A stretch of DNA of 64,000 nucleotides from Bacillus pseudomycoides (GTDB lineage: Bacteria > Bacillota > Bacilli > Bacillales > Bacillaceae_G): contig NZ_NUQE01000039.1 in NCBI RefSeq assembly GCF_002582035.1, positions 155,463 through 219,462 on the forward strand, given 5' to 3'. Positions 26,184 to 36,900 of the stretch are shown piece by piece; the first letter of the stretch is position 1; every line of letters begins with the position of its first letter. Under the pieces are notes generated by a model. It was given only the letters and a program-made list of their open reading frames with translations. It did no database searches and had not been told where the DNA came from. The translations under genes were made by a program, and so were the position numbers.

Positions 26184-26849
26184 TTATAGTGATTTTATAA
26201 AAGCTTCATATTTGGTAGAAACATATTGATGTCCAACTTCGTTCAAATGATACCCGTCTCCTAGTGTCAATGCAGTGGTTTGTGCATTATTACTCCAACA
26301 TACTCCACCATTCATATAATTATCAAATACTGGAATACTATATTTTGCACAAATAGTTTTAATCGCATCTACATAGTCTTTAATATCATTATTATGATTA
26401 TATGGAGTTATGAAAAATATTTTTGCAGATGGATACTTTGTAATAAGCCCATCACAAAGAATATTAAGAGAGCCTTTAAATGTATCGACTGTGCTATCAG
26501 TATCAGTGCCAATAGGGATAGCGTCAATTTGATCATTTGTTCCACCGAATACTCCAATATAATTAGCGGAATCTTCCATGTTCGCATATCTTGTTACCAT
26601 ACTATCGCCTGAAGCATTCGAAGTTCCAGCAATGCAAGTTCCATTTACTCCATAGTCTCGAACAGTCATTCCATTTTTAGTTGCTAGTATAGAAGCCCAA
26701 GCTTTATCGAATTCTAGTGTATGCCCATGAACCATGTCATCTCCAAGTATATTTAATGTTTTTCCATTAAGAACACTTTTAGTTTTATTTTGGAGTTCAT
26801 TAACTTTCTTCATAGCCCTTAAAGCTAATACAGTTGGAATCTCATTCAT
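26184..26849 (-). CDS. SGNH-fold tail protein lacking the nucleophile serine
   Basis: 221 residues with the SGNH fold: block I reads 'NILGDDMVHGHT' where 'GDSxxxG' is expected, block III 'GVFGGTNDQID' and block V 'LGDGYHLNEVGH' (Asp and His kept). The nucleophile serine is replaced by aspartate (codon GAC), so classical esterase activity is unlikely. It may now only bind carbohydrate. AGGAGG precedes the ATG. It lies between the lysis genes and the baseplate genes. Confidence 0.75.
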   Translation of the reverse strand: MNEIPTVLALRAMKKVNELQNKTKSVLNGKTLNILGDDMVHGHTLEFDKAWASILATKNGMTVRDYGVNGTCIAGTSNASGDSMVTRYANMEDSANYIGVFGGTNDQIDAIPIGTDTDSTVDTFKGSLNILCDGLITKYPSAKIFFITPYNHNNDIKDYVDAIKTICAKYSIPVFDNYMNGGVCWSNNAQTTALTLGDGYHLNEVGHQYVSTKYEAFIKSL

Positions 26850-26863
26850 TGGAAATTTCCCTC

Positions 26864-27670
26864 CTAAGACATTGTATTTATAGTATTTGTTAGATTGCCG
26901 TTTTCATCATAATTATATTTAGTTGTAACGATTTTCCCATTCATTACTTTAACGCTTGTGTCAACATCTCCTTTTACACTGTAAGTAAATGTTGTCATAC
27001 TAATAACGACATTATTTTTATCTTTTTCAGTTATTGTTTTAATTGAACCATCCAATTCATAAGAGTAAGTAAATATATTTTCATTTAAACCCTGTATCAT
27101 ATTAAATTGAGTAATATTTTCATTGATTTTAGTAGATAAACTATTAATTTCTTTTTGAGTTGTTTCATTAAATAATTCAAGTGCTTCATTTACTTTTGAA
27201 TCTACATTTGCTGTTGCTTCCTCAAATCTAAACTGTGCTACTTCGCTGTCTTTAATTAATTTCATTAACACAGGGTACTCATTAGAACTTTGAATCATAC
27301 CACTAGGAAACAGTGCTTCGTCAACAATATATTTGAATCTTGGTGTAACTAATGTGTGACTATCTTTACTAATATATAATTCGCAAGTTACTGTCCCCGG
27401 ACATGATAATGAGTTAGAAGACAGAATAACCTCTACTATGCCTTTATCTTGGTCAAGAACATCACAATCCAAATAGCCTACTGTTTGGTCATATTTTCGT
27501 AACACAATACGAACTTTTGCTTGAGTTAAAGAAAGAGGTTGCCCATCTTCCTTTAAGTAAACAATAATTTTAGCTGTATTATAGTCGTCTTGATGAAAAT
27601 AAATAAGAGGAGGCTGTTCTCTATCTTTTGTGTCAAGCGTGAGTGGGTAAGGTTTATACATAACCATCAT
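26864..27670 (-). CDS. Baseplate upper protein-like (BppU N-terminal domain)
   Basis: 268 residues. The first ~120 residues are a beta-rich domain ('KIIVYLKEDGQPLSLTQAKV', 'VTCELYISKD') typical of BppU-like proteins that attach receptor-binding proteins to the baseplate. A coiled coil follows ('ALELFNETTQKEINSLSTKI') and then a beta-repeat C-terminus. The start is one of two adjacent ATGs (27670 or 27667) behind AAAAAGGAG. Confidence 0.7.
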   Translation of the reverse strand: MMVMYKPYPLTLDTKDREQPPLIYFHQDDYNTAKIIVYLKEDGQPLSLTQAKVRIVLRKYDQTVGYLDCDVLDQDKGIVEVILSSNSLSCPGTVTCELYISKDSHTLVTPRFKYIVDEALFPSGMIQSSNEYPVLMKLIKDSEVAQFRFEEATANVDSKVNEALELFNETTQKEINSLSTKINENITQFNMIQGLNENIFTYSYELDGSIKTITEKDKNNVVISMTTFTYSVKGDVDTSVKVMNGKIVTTKYNYDENGNLTNTINTMS

Positions 27671-27680
27671 TGACTCCTTT

Positions 27681-27702
27681 TTATTTTGATAATTTATTTA
27701 AT
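27681..27702 (-). promoter_or_regulatory. Late-type AT motif (ATTAAATAAATTATC)
   Basis: Close match to the recurring late motif, directly upstream of the BppU-like gene's ribosome-binding site. Confidence 0.5.
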
Positions 27703-27708
27703 ATATTT

Positions 27709-30363
27709 CTAAATACCTTGACGAATTCTCGGCAATTTTAAATGTTTCACGATATTATTGAATTTAACCTTATAGCCCAAGTCATTCGGATGAAGTCCGT
27801 CTTTCAGTAGTGTATCAATAGAGTTTCCTGTCATATCTTCATAATCGAAGAATGCTTGATAATTGGAGATATAGCTCATCTTATACTCTTTTGCGAGTTC
27901 GTTAATCGCATTGTCAACTTGATACATTTTAAAGTTTTTATCTTCTTTATTATCGTCAGCAAGTGATACTGGATTCGCACTCATTAGAATTGCAATTTTC
28001 CCTTTAGCAAATATGTCATCGAGGATAATACGCATATATGATTTTGTCGCTTCTGGACTAACTTGCTTAAAGCGGTCATTCGTCCCGACCTGAATAATGT
28101 AAATATTGTCATCATTTTCGATATAACTCGCTTTATTGTTATAGAAGTAATCAGAACCAATCCCTGAAATGCCCCAATTTTTAAAAATCACTGTCTTAGG
28201 AATCTTGAATCCTTCTAAATATACCCCTGTACCACTTGATGCTTGGTTTTTTCTATTTGTCGCTTTTATTACCACTTCGTGTTCTCCTAAAGATAGTCCA
28301 GAAACAATAAATTCCTTAGAAAATTGAGTAGCTCCGTAAGTGTCTAGCTCTGCTTTAAATTGACCGTCAACCCAAATTTCTAGTATACCTCCGCCTGTTA
28401 TTGCACTGTGTACAACAGCGAAGTGATCTCCATAGAAATTAAATTTCAACAGGTCATTTGTATTTATGTTCGAAATAGCCAATCGCCAATCTAGCAATGT
28501 GCTTTCATTTTGTTGTACAATAGCATCTGCATATAAAGTTAAATTTGGATTAGTAACAGAAATGTAATTTTCTTTTTTGTACAAACGTTCGATGAGATCG
28601 CCTAGCATATTTGCCCAACACGTTGCGCTACGTACATTAGAACGTCTTTCTGCGCCCCATGTATCCACGAACATGAAGTCACCAGTCGGACTATAACCAG
28701 TTCCACCGCTTCCGGCTGTAATACTGTCACCAATCATCTTTATTTGTGTCTTGATAAACGGGTTTTTCAAATGACTAATGAGCGTATCTGGGCTTTTGTA
28801 CACAATGTTCTCATCATTTCCTTCAAATGTGACGTACGATGAGTTAGAGCCAAACACTTTGCTTGCATAAATGTATAGTATGATTCGCTTATTCGCACTA
28901 TCTGTAGCGGTAGCTGAATAGGGAATTATTGAGGTTGTTTTCGTTACAATATCAAAAACAAGCATATGGACAACGCCACTTTGACTAGTAGGAATGTCTA
29001 ATACAATATCATTTGCATTGGAGTTTAAATTTAAAACACTTTTTTGTATTGCAGCATAACATTTCGGCTTGATTGTTACTTTCATTTTTCTAAAATCAAT
29101 GTCAACGAAGCCTTTTTTTATCAGAGTTGCACTTGATAACTGTAATCTTGTGTAATCAAGTGTATCTGGAACTATGGTTGTATTAAATACTTTAATGTTC
29201 TGTTCACTTAAAGAGTCGAAATTATCATTATCGCTCACAAATACAATATTTCTTGCATTTTGTCCGTACACACGCTTGTTATAAATATAAGCAATTACCA
29301 TATCTGAACCGGATAATGCATTATATTTTTTATAGTCAACTGTTTTTGATAAGTGGTCAAAGGTTAGAAGATATAATGCACTGTCATTAGTGCTTGGTAA
29401 AGAGAATTCAACATTTGATGAAGGACTAATGTTGAAAACCAATCCTTCGATAGAAGTATAGCAGTCAGATTGTATCGTGAGAAACCTAGTTTTAAAGTTT
29501 ACTTGTATTTTATTTGGATGAATTAATACTATACTTGGATTGTTCAATTTTTGATAGTTTACTGCTGATGATGCAATGTTTTCTCTTTTTACTCCTTCAG
29601 GAGAAATACTGGTACTTTGATATACTCCTCCTGCCGTCCAAGTGTAACTATTCCAGTAATACCATTTTCCATCAGCGTTAACGATATAAATATTGTTGTT
29701 TCCTGTTGGGAAGGCAGATTGCAATGCAGATACAGTAGCATACGTTCCTTTTGGAGAACCGCTTGTTAATGCTTGTGTTATAGTATCAACATAATTTTTG
29801 TCTGCTTTTAATGTCATTTCATTTTCTATCTTGTTATAATTGTAAATTGTATCATTATCAGCAGCATTCAGTCTGTCTCTTAGTGTTGGATAACTTGTGC
29901 CGTCTTGCTTAACTCTAGCTATAGCTGCCTCTGGAGAAGAGTCGCCGCTTACTACTAATTTATCAATTTGTCCTTGAACACTATTTATTACATCTTCAAG
30001 GGTTTCAATAACATTGCTATCCCTTGCTTTTGTCCAAACCCTTGATGAAGGGGTAAACAGAGAACCTGTTCCTAAATACTTAAAAGTTAATGATTTATTA
30101 TTATTGTTGGAATTAAAAAAGACTATACCATTAGTGTAGTCTACGTTGTACATCGTATTCGTTAAACTTTTGTTTTCAACCTCAAACCAAGTTTCATTGT
30201 TTCCTGATACTGCTACTCTGTCAAATCTACTTGGGACTTCTTTGAGTTGAGCTTTTCCATTTATAACTTGAATTGTTTCAGTAATAGGTACATGGGGGTC
30301 ATCTGGCGTACCTTTACGTCTTTGAATTATAATTGGATCATTATAAATATCCGTTAAATTCAT
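27709..30363 (-). CDS. Large tail spike with C-terminal SGNH esterase
   Basis: 884 residues. The N-terminal third contains a beta-structured attachment region and a coiled helical stretch ('MTLKADKNYVDTITQALTSG'). The middle has two similar beta modules of about 130 residues (compare 'MVIAYIYNKRVYGQNARNIV' with 'ILYIYASKVFGSNSSYV'). The C-terminal 330 residues are an SGNH hydrolase with 'KMIGDSITAGSGGTG', a jelly-roll-like insert, 'IYIIQVGTNDRF' and 'LLKDGLHPNDLGYK'. Probably the main receptor-modifying spike. Confidence 0.8.
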   Translation of the reverse strand: MNLTDIYNDPIIIQRRKGTPDDPHVPITETIQVINGKAQLKEVPSRFDRVAVSGNNETWFEVENKSLTNTMYNVDYTNGIVFFNSNNNNKSLTFKYLGTGSLFTPSSRVWTKARDSNVIETLEDVINSVQGQIDKLVVSGDSSPEAAIARVKQDGTSYPTLRDRLNAADNDTIYNYNKIENEMTLKADKNYVDTITQALTSGSPKGTYATVSALQSAFPTGNNNIYIVNADGKWYYWNSYTWTAGGVYQSTSISPEGVKRENIASSAVNYQKLNNPSIVLIHPNKIQVNFKTRFLTIQSDCYTSIEGLVFNISPSSNVEFSLPSTNDSALYLLTFDHLSKTVDYKKYNALSGSDMVIAYIYNKRVYGQNARNIVFVSDNDNFDSLSEQNIKVFNTTIVPDTLDYTRLQLSSATLIKKGFVDIDFRKMKVTIKPKCYAAIQKSVLNLNSNANDIVLDIPTSQSGVVHMLVFDIVTKTTSIIPYSATATDSANKRIILYIYASKVFGSNSSYVTFEGNDENIVYKSPDTLISHLKNPFIKTQIKMIGDSITAGSGGTGYSPTGDFMFVDTWGAERRSNVRSATCWANMLGDLIERLYKKENYISVTNPNLTLYADAIVQQNESTLLDWRLAISNINTNDLLKFNFYGDHFAVVHSAITGGGILEIWVDGQFKAELDTYGATQFSKEFIVSGLSLGEHEVVIKATNRKNQASSGTGVYLEGFKIPKTVIFKNWGISGIGSDYFYNNKASYIENDDNIYIIQVGTNDRFKQVSPEATKSYMRIILDDIFAKGKIAILMSANPVSLADDNKEDKNFKMYQVDNAINELAKEYKMSYISNYQAFFDYEDMTGNSIDTLLKDGLHPNDLGYKVKFNNIVKHLKLPRIRQGI

Positions 30364-30376
30364 TTTGTCACCTCTT

Positions 30377-33088
30377 TCACGGAGTTACGGGTGGAATTTT
30401 AATTGCTTCATAGAAGTATTCAACATTTATTTTATTAGCATAAAAATCGGTTGAATCTCCCGTAATAAATCCAGTAGTGGAAAGTTTTCCGTATATGCTA
30501 GTTTGTTCATTTAGGTTTGCACTTGAACCGTCTAAATAAAGAAAAGTATTAACATGTTTCATTGCAAATCCACCGGATGTAGAATTTATGTACACGCTGT
30601 TATCATCTTTATCAGTTGTATATATTTTTACAATAGTAGGTTGAAATCCTAAATTAAAAGTTCTAGATTGTGTTCCATCTCCTATATAATTTGCGAACTT
30701 CATTTGTGGAATCTGTGAAGCTATATTGCTTAATTGAATTAGGGGGATTCCGCCCTCATCATCTAATGTTGCAACCCCATCCGCAACGCCTTTTTCAGAT
30801 TGCAAGACAAATTCATCAATAGATTTACCGTCAAATGTTTTCGCATCACCATTTATATTTGCATCAATAGCTCCGTTATCGTCACGAACTGCAATTGTAT
30901 TAGGAGCGTTCTCAACTGCCACACCGAATCCTGCAACTGTGTCACTATTGGCAGCGTTAGTTGTTTGCCATCCTGTTTCTGTATATATTTTTGTTTTATT
31001 TTCTGCTATATCATTCCAAACATGTTCACCAACTGAAGGATTTTCAGGTGGGGTAGGAGAGGTAGTATATAAAATGCTGTTTACCTTTCCCTTTACGTTT
31101 ACAACAGGTAACGGCTGATAAGGATTCCCTGTTGTGATAATATCTGATAATAAATATCCGTCATTGTTAATATCAGCATCAACACTTCTATATGCTTGAA
31201 CGGCTAATGTGTAATATAAATTAGATGGGACTGAAGGGAAAACATAACTTCGTAATCCTTGCTCAACACTAACAATGGTCTCTTTCGATGAACCGAACGT
31301 ATAAGAGTCGGATAAATTACTTGAATAGAAACGAAGTAAGAAACCATCAATATTATGAGCGTCATCATTCGTATTTGCAAATTCCCAAACAAATTTTAAG
31401 TTTACTGAGCCATTGTCATTTACTGTATGAGTAACTGCTCCACTTTTAACAGTAGGATTAGCTGGTTTTGCTGATATACGATCATTGCGTAAATTAAAAT
31501 TTTGTGCAACTGAACGTAAGTCAATCATTTGCTTACTATGCTTATTTGTAGTCTTTTGAAGATTATAGAAGTTCTTAATGAACTTTTCTTCTAATGTTTC
31601 TACAAGCTTATTGTTTGTGATATTTAAGCTGATTGTTCCTGCATCATAATCAATAGTAAGCATATCAATACTTGTCTTAATGGTTACATTTAATTGTTCG
31701 TGATTTATACGGACAATGCTATTTAACATTAATTTATCCCAGTTATGTTGCTCTTCAATGATATTTCTAAAATCAATAATGCTCATTGAGACACTGACAG
31801 GAGGGGTGTTAATTTTTTTATGATGTTCCATTCCAACATTATATAAATCGGAATCATACACAATAGTACCATCGGAAAACTCTTGTTCCATTATGTAATC
31901 ATTTAATTCATTTAATAAAGAGGAATTAAAGTTATTTTCAAGTTTCAACTCTGTTCCAATACCTCTAATTAACCTATCAATAGTGTCAATTTCACCTTGC
32001 TTACTTTTAATTTGGTTATTCTTATTATTAATCTCTGATTGCTTTGCACTCTTTTGAGTGTATAGTGAATTAAGATTCTCTCCATTGTCTTTTGCAATTT
32101 CAATATCATCTAATATGATTGTAAAATCAGACTGTAATGCATTTAATTCATTTTGAAGACCGGTTAGCAAAGTCTGCTTAATAGATTTTTGAGTGAGTAA
32201 ATCATTCAAATCAGTAAATTTATTATTTAATAAAAAATTATAATCTAAAATGGCATGGCACAATTCATCACTCATATAATCGCTATGCGAAATAACGTTT
32301 TTATTTCCATCACGTTGGAAGGGGTAGAGGTAATAAGAAAAGTCATCTACATAATCCTGTCCTGTTGGATTAATACCTTGAACACTCATATCATTTGCAC
32401 CATACATGTGAAGACGGGTACAAACCTCATCTATATCAATAGTCTGATTTAATGATTGTGTGTACTTTCTATGAGTAAAACGTAATCCAAAATCTACCTC
32501 TAACTCCTCTAACTTATACATGTTTATTTTGCGATTAATTGTATCAAATACAATTGTTGCATTAAATGTAGTGGCAATAGTTAGTAAAAAATCTAAACGG
32601 GTGTTAGAAGAAGCATCAAATTGCCTATATTCTAAGTTAAAAGAGGGATTCACATATCCAATTGTCCATCTTGTTCCATTTAAACAATCACCTAATACTT
32701 GTGTACAGTTGTAAGAAATTGCACTGTATCCTTTAAGACGTTTATATTTCAACTCATACCCAAGAGAAAAACATTCAATTGTTATTTTATTTGCACCATC
32801 TTGGTTTGACTTAGTTTTCTTTGTGATAATGTACCATTCAATTTCATCTCCATATTTTGCTTTGATGAGGAATCGTTCTTTTATTTTATCTACAATAGGA
32901 TTCTTGATTAATTCATGATTCTTGCTTATATAAAAAGGAATGCTAAAACTTAATTCATTTATGTTTCCTCTTTTTAATGTTTGTTTTAACTCAGAAGAAT
33001 CCTTAATTTTACCTATAGTCGCACGATTAGGTTTAGCAAGGAAAAGAGATAGTTTCCTAGGTTTCTTCATAGGATCAAATTGATACAC
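30377..33088 (-). CDS. Prophage tail endopeptidase / tail-associated lysin protein
   Basis: 903 residues from GTG 33088. The N-terminal ~360 residues match the phage minor structural/prophage endopeptidase-tail type, including 'IKAKYGDEIEWYIITKKTKS' and 'LLTIATTFNATIVFD'. A long coiled coil follows ('LQNELNALQSDFTIILDDIE', 'KSAKQSEINNKNNQIKSKQG'), then an FN3-like domain ('VTHTVNDNGSVNLKFVWEFA'), and a beta C-terminus. It caps the tail tip behind Dit. No obvious hydrolase catalytic motif is seen, so the role is structural with confidence only. Confidence 0.8.
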   Translation of the reverse strand: MYQFDPMKKPRKLSLFLAKPNRATIGKIKDSSELKQTLKRGNINELSFSIPFYISKNHELIKNPIVDKIKERFLIKAKYGDEIEWYIITKKTKSNQDGANKITIECFSLGYELKYKRLKGYSAISYNCTQVLGDCLNGTRWTIGYVNPSFNLEYRQFDASSNTRLDFLLTIATTFNATIVFDTINRKINMYKLEELEVDFGLRFTHRKYTQSLNQTIDIDEVCTRLHMYGANDMSVQGINPTGQDYVDDFSYYLYPFQRDGNKNVISHSDYMSDELCHAILDYNFLLNNKFTDLNDLLTQKSIKQTLLTGLQNELNALQSDFTIILDDIEIAKDNGENLNSLYTQKSAKQSEINNKNNQIKSKQGEIDTIDRLIRGIGTELKLENNFNSSLLNELNDYIMEQEFSDGTIVYDSDLYNVGMEHHKKINTPPVSVSMSIIDFRNIIEEQHNWDKLMLNSIVRINHEQLNVTIKTSIDMLTIDYDAGTISLNITNNKLVETLEEKFIKNFYNLQKTTNKHSKQMIDLRSVAQNFNLRNDRISAKPANPTVKSGAVTHTVNDNGSVNLKFVWEFANTNDDAHNIDGFLLRFYSSNLSDSYTFGSSKETIVSVEQGLRSYVFPSVPSNLYYTLAVQAYRSVDADINNDGYLLSDIITTGNPYQPLPVVNVKGKVNSILYTTSPTPPENPSVGEHVWNDIAENKTKIYTETGWQTTNAANSDTVAGFGVAVENAPNTIAVRDDNGAIDANINGDAKTFDGKSIDEFVLQSEKGVADGVATLDDEGGIPLIQLSNIASQIPQMKFANYIGDGTQSRTFNLGFQPTIVKIYTTDKDDNSVYINSTSGGFAMKHVNTFLYLDGSSANLNEQTSIYGKLSTTGFITGDSTDFYANKINVEYFYEAIKIPPVTP

Positions 33089-33105
33089 TTCATTTCACCA
33101 CCTGT

Positions 33106-33864
33106 CTATAAAAGTTTGTAAGAATAAGAGAACCTAATTTTACATTTTCCTGTAAGTTTAAAAGTATTAAGTCCATATTTAAGTGATAAATAATTGTCAT
33201 TGAAATTGTCATAGCGGTTAGCAAACATACTTGATTCAATAATTTCATTATCACAATGAACGTAGATTTCTTCAGTGTTTTTTAAACCTGTGAACTTAAA
33301 TTCATTACCACCATTTGTATAACTTACAATTGAGACATCTCCATCACCGACCTTAACAATGTCAATTTCAGGATATATTTCTACACCTTTATTTTCTAAT
33401 TGGAAGGTGAGGGGAGAGGTAGTAGATGCGTCATACCAAGGCGTTGTAATTTGTGGGCTATACGCATAAGAAGAGTCGCATCTGAATGTAATAGTTAATC
33501 TGCCTTGTTTTAATCCATTATGTATCAATGACAACCCTGTGGTTGGCATAGCATAATATATGCGATTCAAATTACTTTGGAATTGTAATGGTTGATAGTA
33601 ATCCACATCTAGCCACATTAAAACTTCATTCATTAGTTCATCATTCCAACCTTCATCAAAATAGAATGAAACATTGAAGGAAAGAGGCTGTCGCTCTATT
33701 CGTTGAAAATAGGGTTTATCTTCTCCGGCTATTGTAAATTCTTTAATGTTACGTTCATGCATTAATGGTTCTTCATATAATCCTTGCGAGATAGAAACGT
33801 TATATAGACCAAATTCACTAGAACGTCTACCAGCAAACATAAAATATAAACTTTCTCGTATCAT
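33106..33864 (-). CDS. Distal tail protein (Dit)
   Basis: 252 residues of the siphovirus Dit/gp19.1 family. The start 'SLYFMFAGRRSSEFGLYNVS' is the characteristic N-terminal belt domain, and 'QRIERQPLSFNVSFYFDEGW' fits the same fold. The C-terminal half is a beta galectin-like domain. It forms the hub of the baseplate between the tape measure and the tail endopeptidase, which matches its position here. Confidence 0.88.
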   Translation of the reverse strand: MIRESLYFMFAGRRSSEFGLYNVSISQGLYEEPLMHERNIKEFTIAGEDKPYFQRIERQPLSFNVSFYFDEGWNDELMNEVLMWLDVDYYQPLQFQSNLNRIYYAMPTTGLSLIHNGLKQGRLTITFRCDSSYAYSPQITTPWYDASTTSPLTFQLENKGVEIYPEIDIVKVGDGDVSIVSYTNGGNEFKFTGLKNTEEIYVHCDNEIIESSMFANRYDNFNDNYLSLKYGLNTFKLTGKCKIRFSYSYKLL

Positions 33865-33888
33865 TTATTTCACCTCTCTTTAAAAGAA

Positions 33889-33914
33889 AAGAGAGTCAAA
33901 TAAATGACTCTCTT
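33889..33914 (-). terminator. Hairpin at the tape-measure 3' end
   Basis: AAGAGAGTCA / TGACTCTCTT overlapping the stop codon, then TTTCTTTTAAAG on the minus strand. Confidence 0.65.
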
Positions 33915-36900
33915 AGATATCTCCACCTAACATTTTGATTCCTTTAACAAAGTTAGAAACTAAGCTGTTTGCACCTTCAACTCCACCCATTAATTTGTCA
34001 AAGTTAAAATTGACGTTATCAATTTTAAATGTATTCCCAGAAGAAGGGGAAGCAACGGCAAGATTAGGTGTATTTAATTGTGGTAATGGTAATTTAGCAG
34101 ACATGTTCCTTACCATGCCTATAATATCAAGCACATTCTTTGTATCAGACTTATTTAAAACTAATTCTTTTTCATGTAAAAGAGCAATTTTACCTTCACT
34201 ACCAAATGATCCTGTGTAACCACCTGTGTCAAATCCTTTAGGGCGTAGAGGAGTATAATTGCCTTTGCTCAAATGATTTAACGCATTGTTAATGGAATCG
34301 ATTAATGTTTGACCAACAGATTCGCCAACGATTCCTAAGTTTTTCTGTATTTGATCTCTAAATGCTTTTAAATCCCCCGGAATCCAAGCTGGATCATGTT
34401 TGTCTACAGTGTAATCAATATAGTCATACTTACGTTGGTCATTTAGTAAATTATCGTAATAACGTTCGGTTTGCTTTTGTTTTTGGTCAAAGTATTCCTG
34501 CTTTTTAGTGTTATCTTGCTCTAATTGGTCTTTTTGTGCTTGAATAGAATCTTGCTTATTTTTTAATAAATTATTTAAGTTATCTTTTTCCAATTGTCTG
34601 TTGCGATCAGTTTGCATATTAGCAATAGTTTCTTCTTGTTGTTGTAACTGCTTAGTTAAATCCATTAACTTTGCTTTACCAGCAACACTATTATCAAGAG
34701 ATAGCTTATTAATTTGATTAACAATTTCTTGACGCTTTTGTTGCTCTTTAGCTAAATTCTTATTGTAGTCTTGTGCTGCGTTTTCCTTATCAAGAAGAGC
34801 AAGTTTCTTATTAACTGAATCCTCATATTTCTTAAGTTCATCGTCAATCTGCTTTAATCGTTCATTGTGCCATTTTTCATAAGCTGACTTTTCTTGTTCA
34901 AGAGCTGAAAGAGCAATGTCTTTTTGTTTTTGATAAGCTTCTTTATAGATTGCGATTAAGTCTTGAGCAAATTGCTGTTGATTACGTAAGCGTTCTTCTT
35001 CAGCTTTTTTAGCATCTTGTTCTGCTTTTTCTCTTTCTCGGTCAGCATCAGTTTTACCACCGGAGCCACCTGATCCGCCAGAAGAACCCCCAGAGCTACC
35101 AGACTTAGAACCCGGTTTATCCATGTTGTTTATTTTATTTGCTAATTCATTTGCTCTGTTTACTGCTTGGGATAATTGACCTTGTAAATCACTCAAGTTA
35201 TCATTTAAATGGTCAACACCTTTATACATACGCTCAACATGATTGTCTCCTTCAACTCCAACACTAGCATTTGCGATATCTTCAAGTGCTTGTCGTTCTC
35301 TTTCGAGTGCTTGGATACGAGCTTTAACGTTTGCAATAGTGTTTTGAGTTTTTAAATACTCATTAGCCATTTGCGTATCAGCAGTTGTAGCAGTTGCGTC
35401 ATTGATTATCGAATAAGCCTTTGTTTCAGCTTTAATCCAATCCATGTGAGTGTCTATTTCACCATTTAATTGAGGGAATACACTAGAAAGAAAATCTTTA
35501 GCTTGCTTTAAAGCGTACGTTTGTTGTTCGTTTAAATTTTCAACACCTGATAGAATTTCAACTACACGAGTAGCCATTTGAATTTGAGAAATCAAATCTC
35601 CACTGACACCATACAATAGTTCGGACATGGTTATATTCTTAGATTTAGACTTGCTATTTTCTTCTAATGCGGCACTGAATATATTTGTGTCTTGTGCTGC
35701 GTTTTGAGCTGATTGACCGTTATTATTTAATGCACCTGAAAGGGTATCCATGACTGATTTTAACTGTTCGCCTTTGATCCCAGCTTTAGTTAAAATAGTA
35801 GAGAAATCTCTCTCACTAATCTCACCTTTTTTCAGTGCTTCACCATAATTGATGATAGCCTGAGTTTGTTCTTTAGTAATATCTTTACCTTTAAGCAATT
35901 CATCAAAATACTGAACAGACATTTTTGTTCCTAATGCCTTATTGATTTCTCCAACGGATTGAGCTAAATCAATATAGTGACCAGATAACTTCATTACATC
36001 TTCTGCTGTTTTAAGAGTAGCTTGTTTCGCTTCAATTTGTTTGTTTATGTATTCTGTGTCGGTGTTATTTAAGAACTTTGTAACTTGATTAACTTCATTG
36101 AACGCTTGAACACGCTTTTGAGCTGATTCAGCTAATTTTTGCTGTTGTAAAGCTAATTCTCTTTCATATTCAACTGCCATTCTTTCAGTTTCAGCTTTTT
36201 GTCCATCGGTCTTAGGAACTCCAGCTTTCCAATCGATTGCGGTAGGTGTTGGATTTCTAGTTTCCTTGATTTTGTCTTTTAGTTCGCCCATTTTGCTAAT
36301 GGCTTTTTGAGTCTCATCTTCGAACTTAGCTAGATATTCAGTTGAATAAGCTTTACTTAATTCTTTTGCGTATGTTATTTCTGTTTTAATCGACTCAACA
36401 CTTCTTAGATGCGCTTGACCTTGATCATCAACATTCTGAGTAAGAATAGGCATGAGTTTATTGAGTTGATTTTGCACATCTAAGTATTGTTTTGTTTCAT
36501 CTGTGTTTAACCCTACACCTTTATCTTTTTTTGTAGATAATTGAGCGTAGGAGGATACCAATTTATCAATTTCTTGACCATTTGTAGCATACGATTTTGC
36601 TATATCTTCATTTTCCTGTTTTAACTTTTGTGCTTCTTCACGTTGTTTAATGAATGCTTCAGTTACTTTTTGAATAGCAAATCCAAGAGCCATCATTCCT
36701 GCAACTGGAAGCAATGCTCCACCCATAAATGCTAATGCACCTTTTGCTGCATTTCCAAGAGTGGTGAAACTTGCGGATAGAATAGCATTTGCTCTAGCGC
36801 CTGCGGTCATTTTGGCTTGTGAAGCTGCCATAGAGAAGGAGAGAGTGTTGAAATCAGTAGCAAGTGTTTTAATAACGGTTCCCATTGCTCTTCCTCTAGC

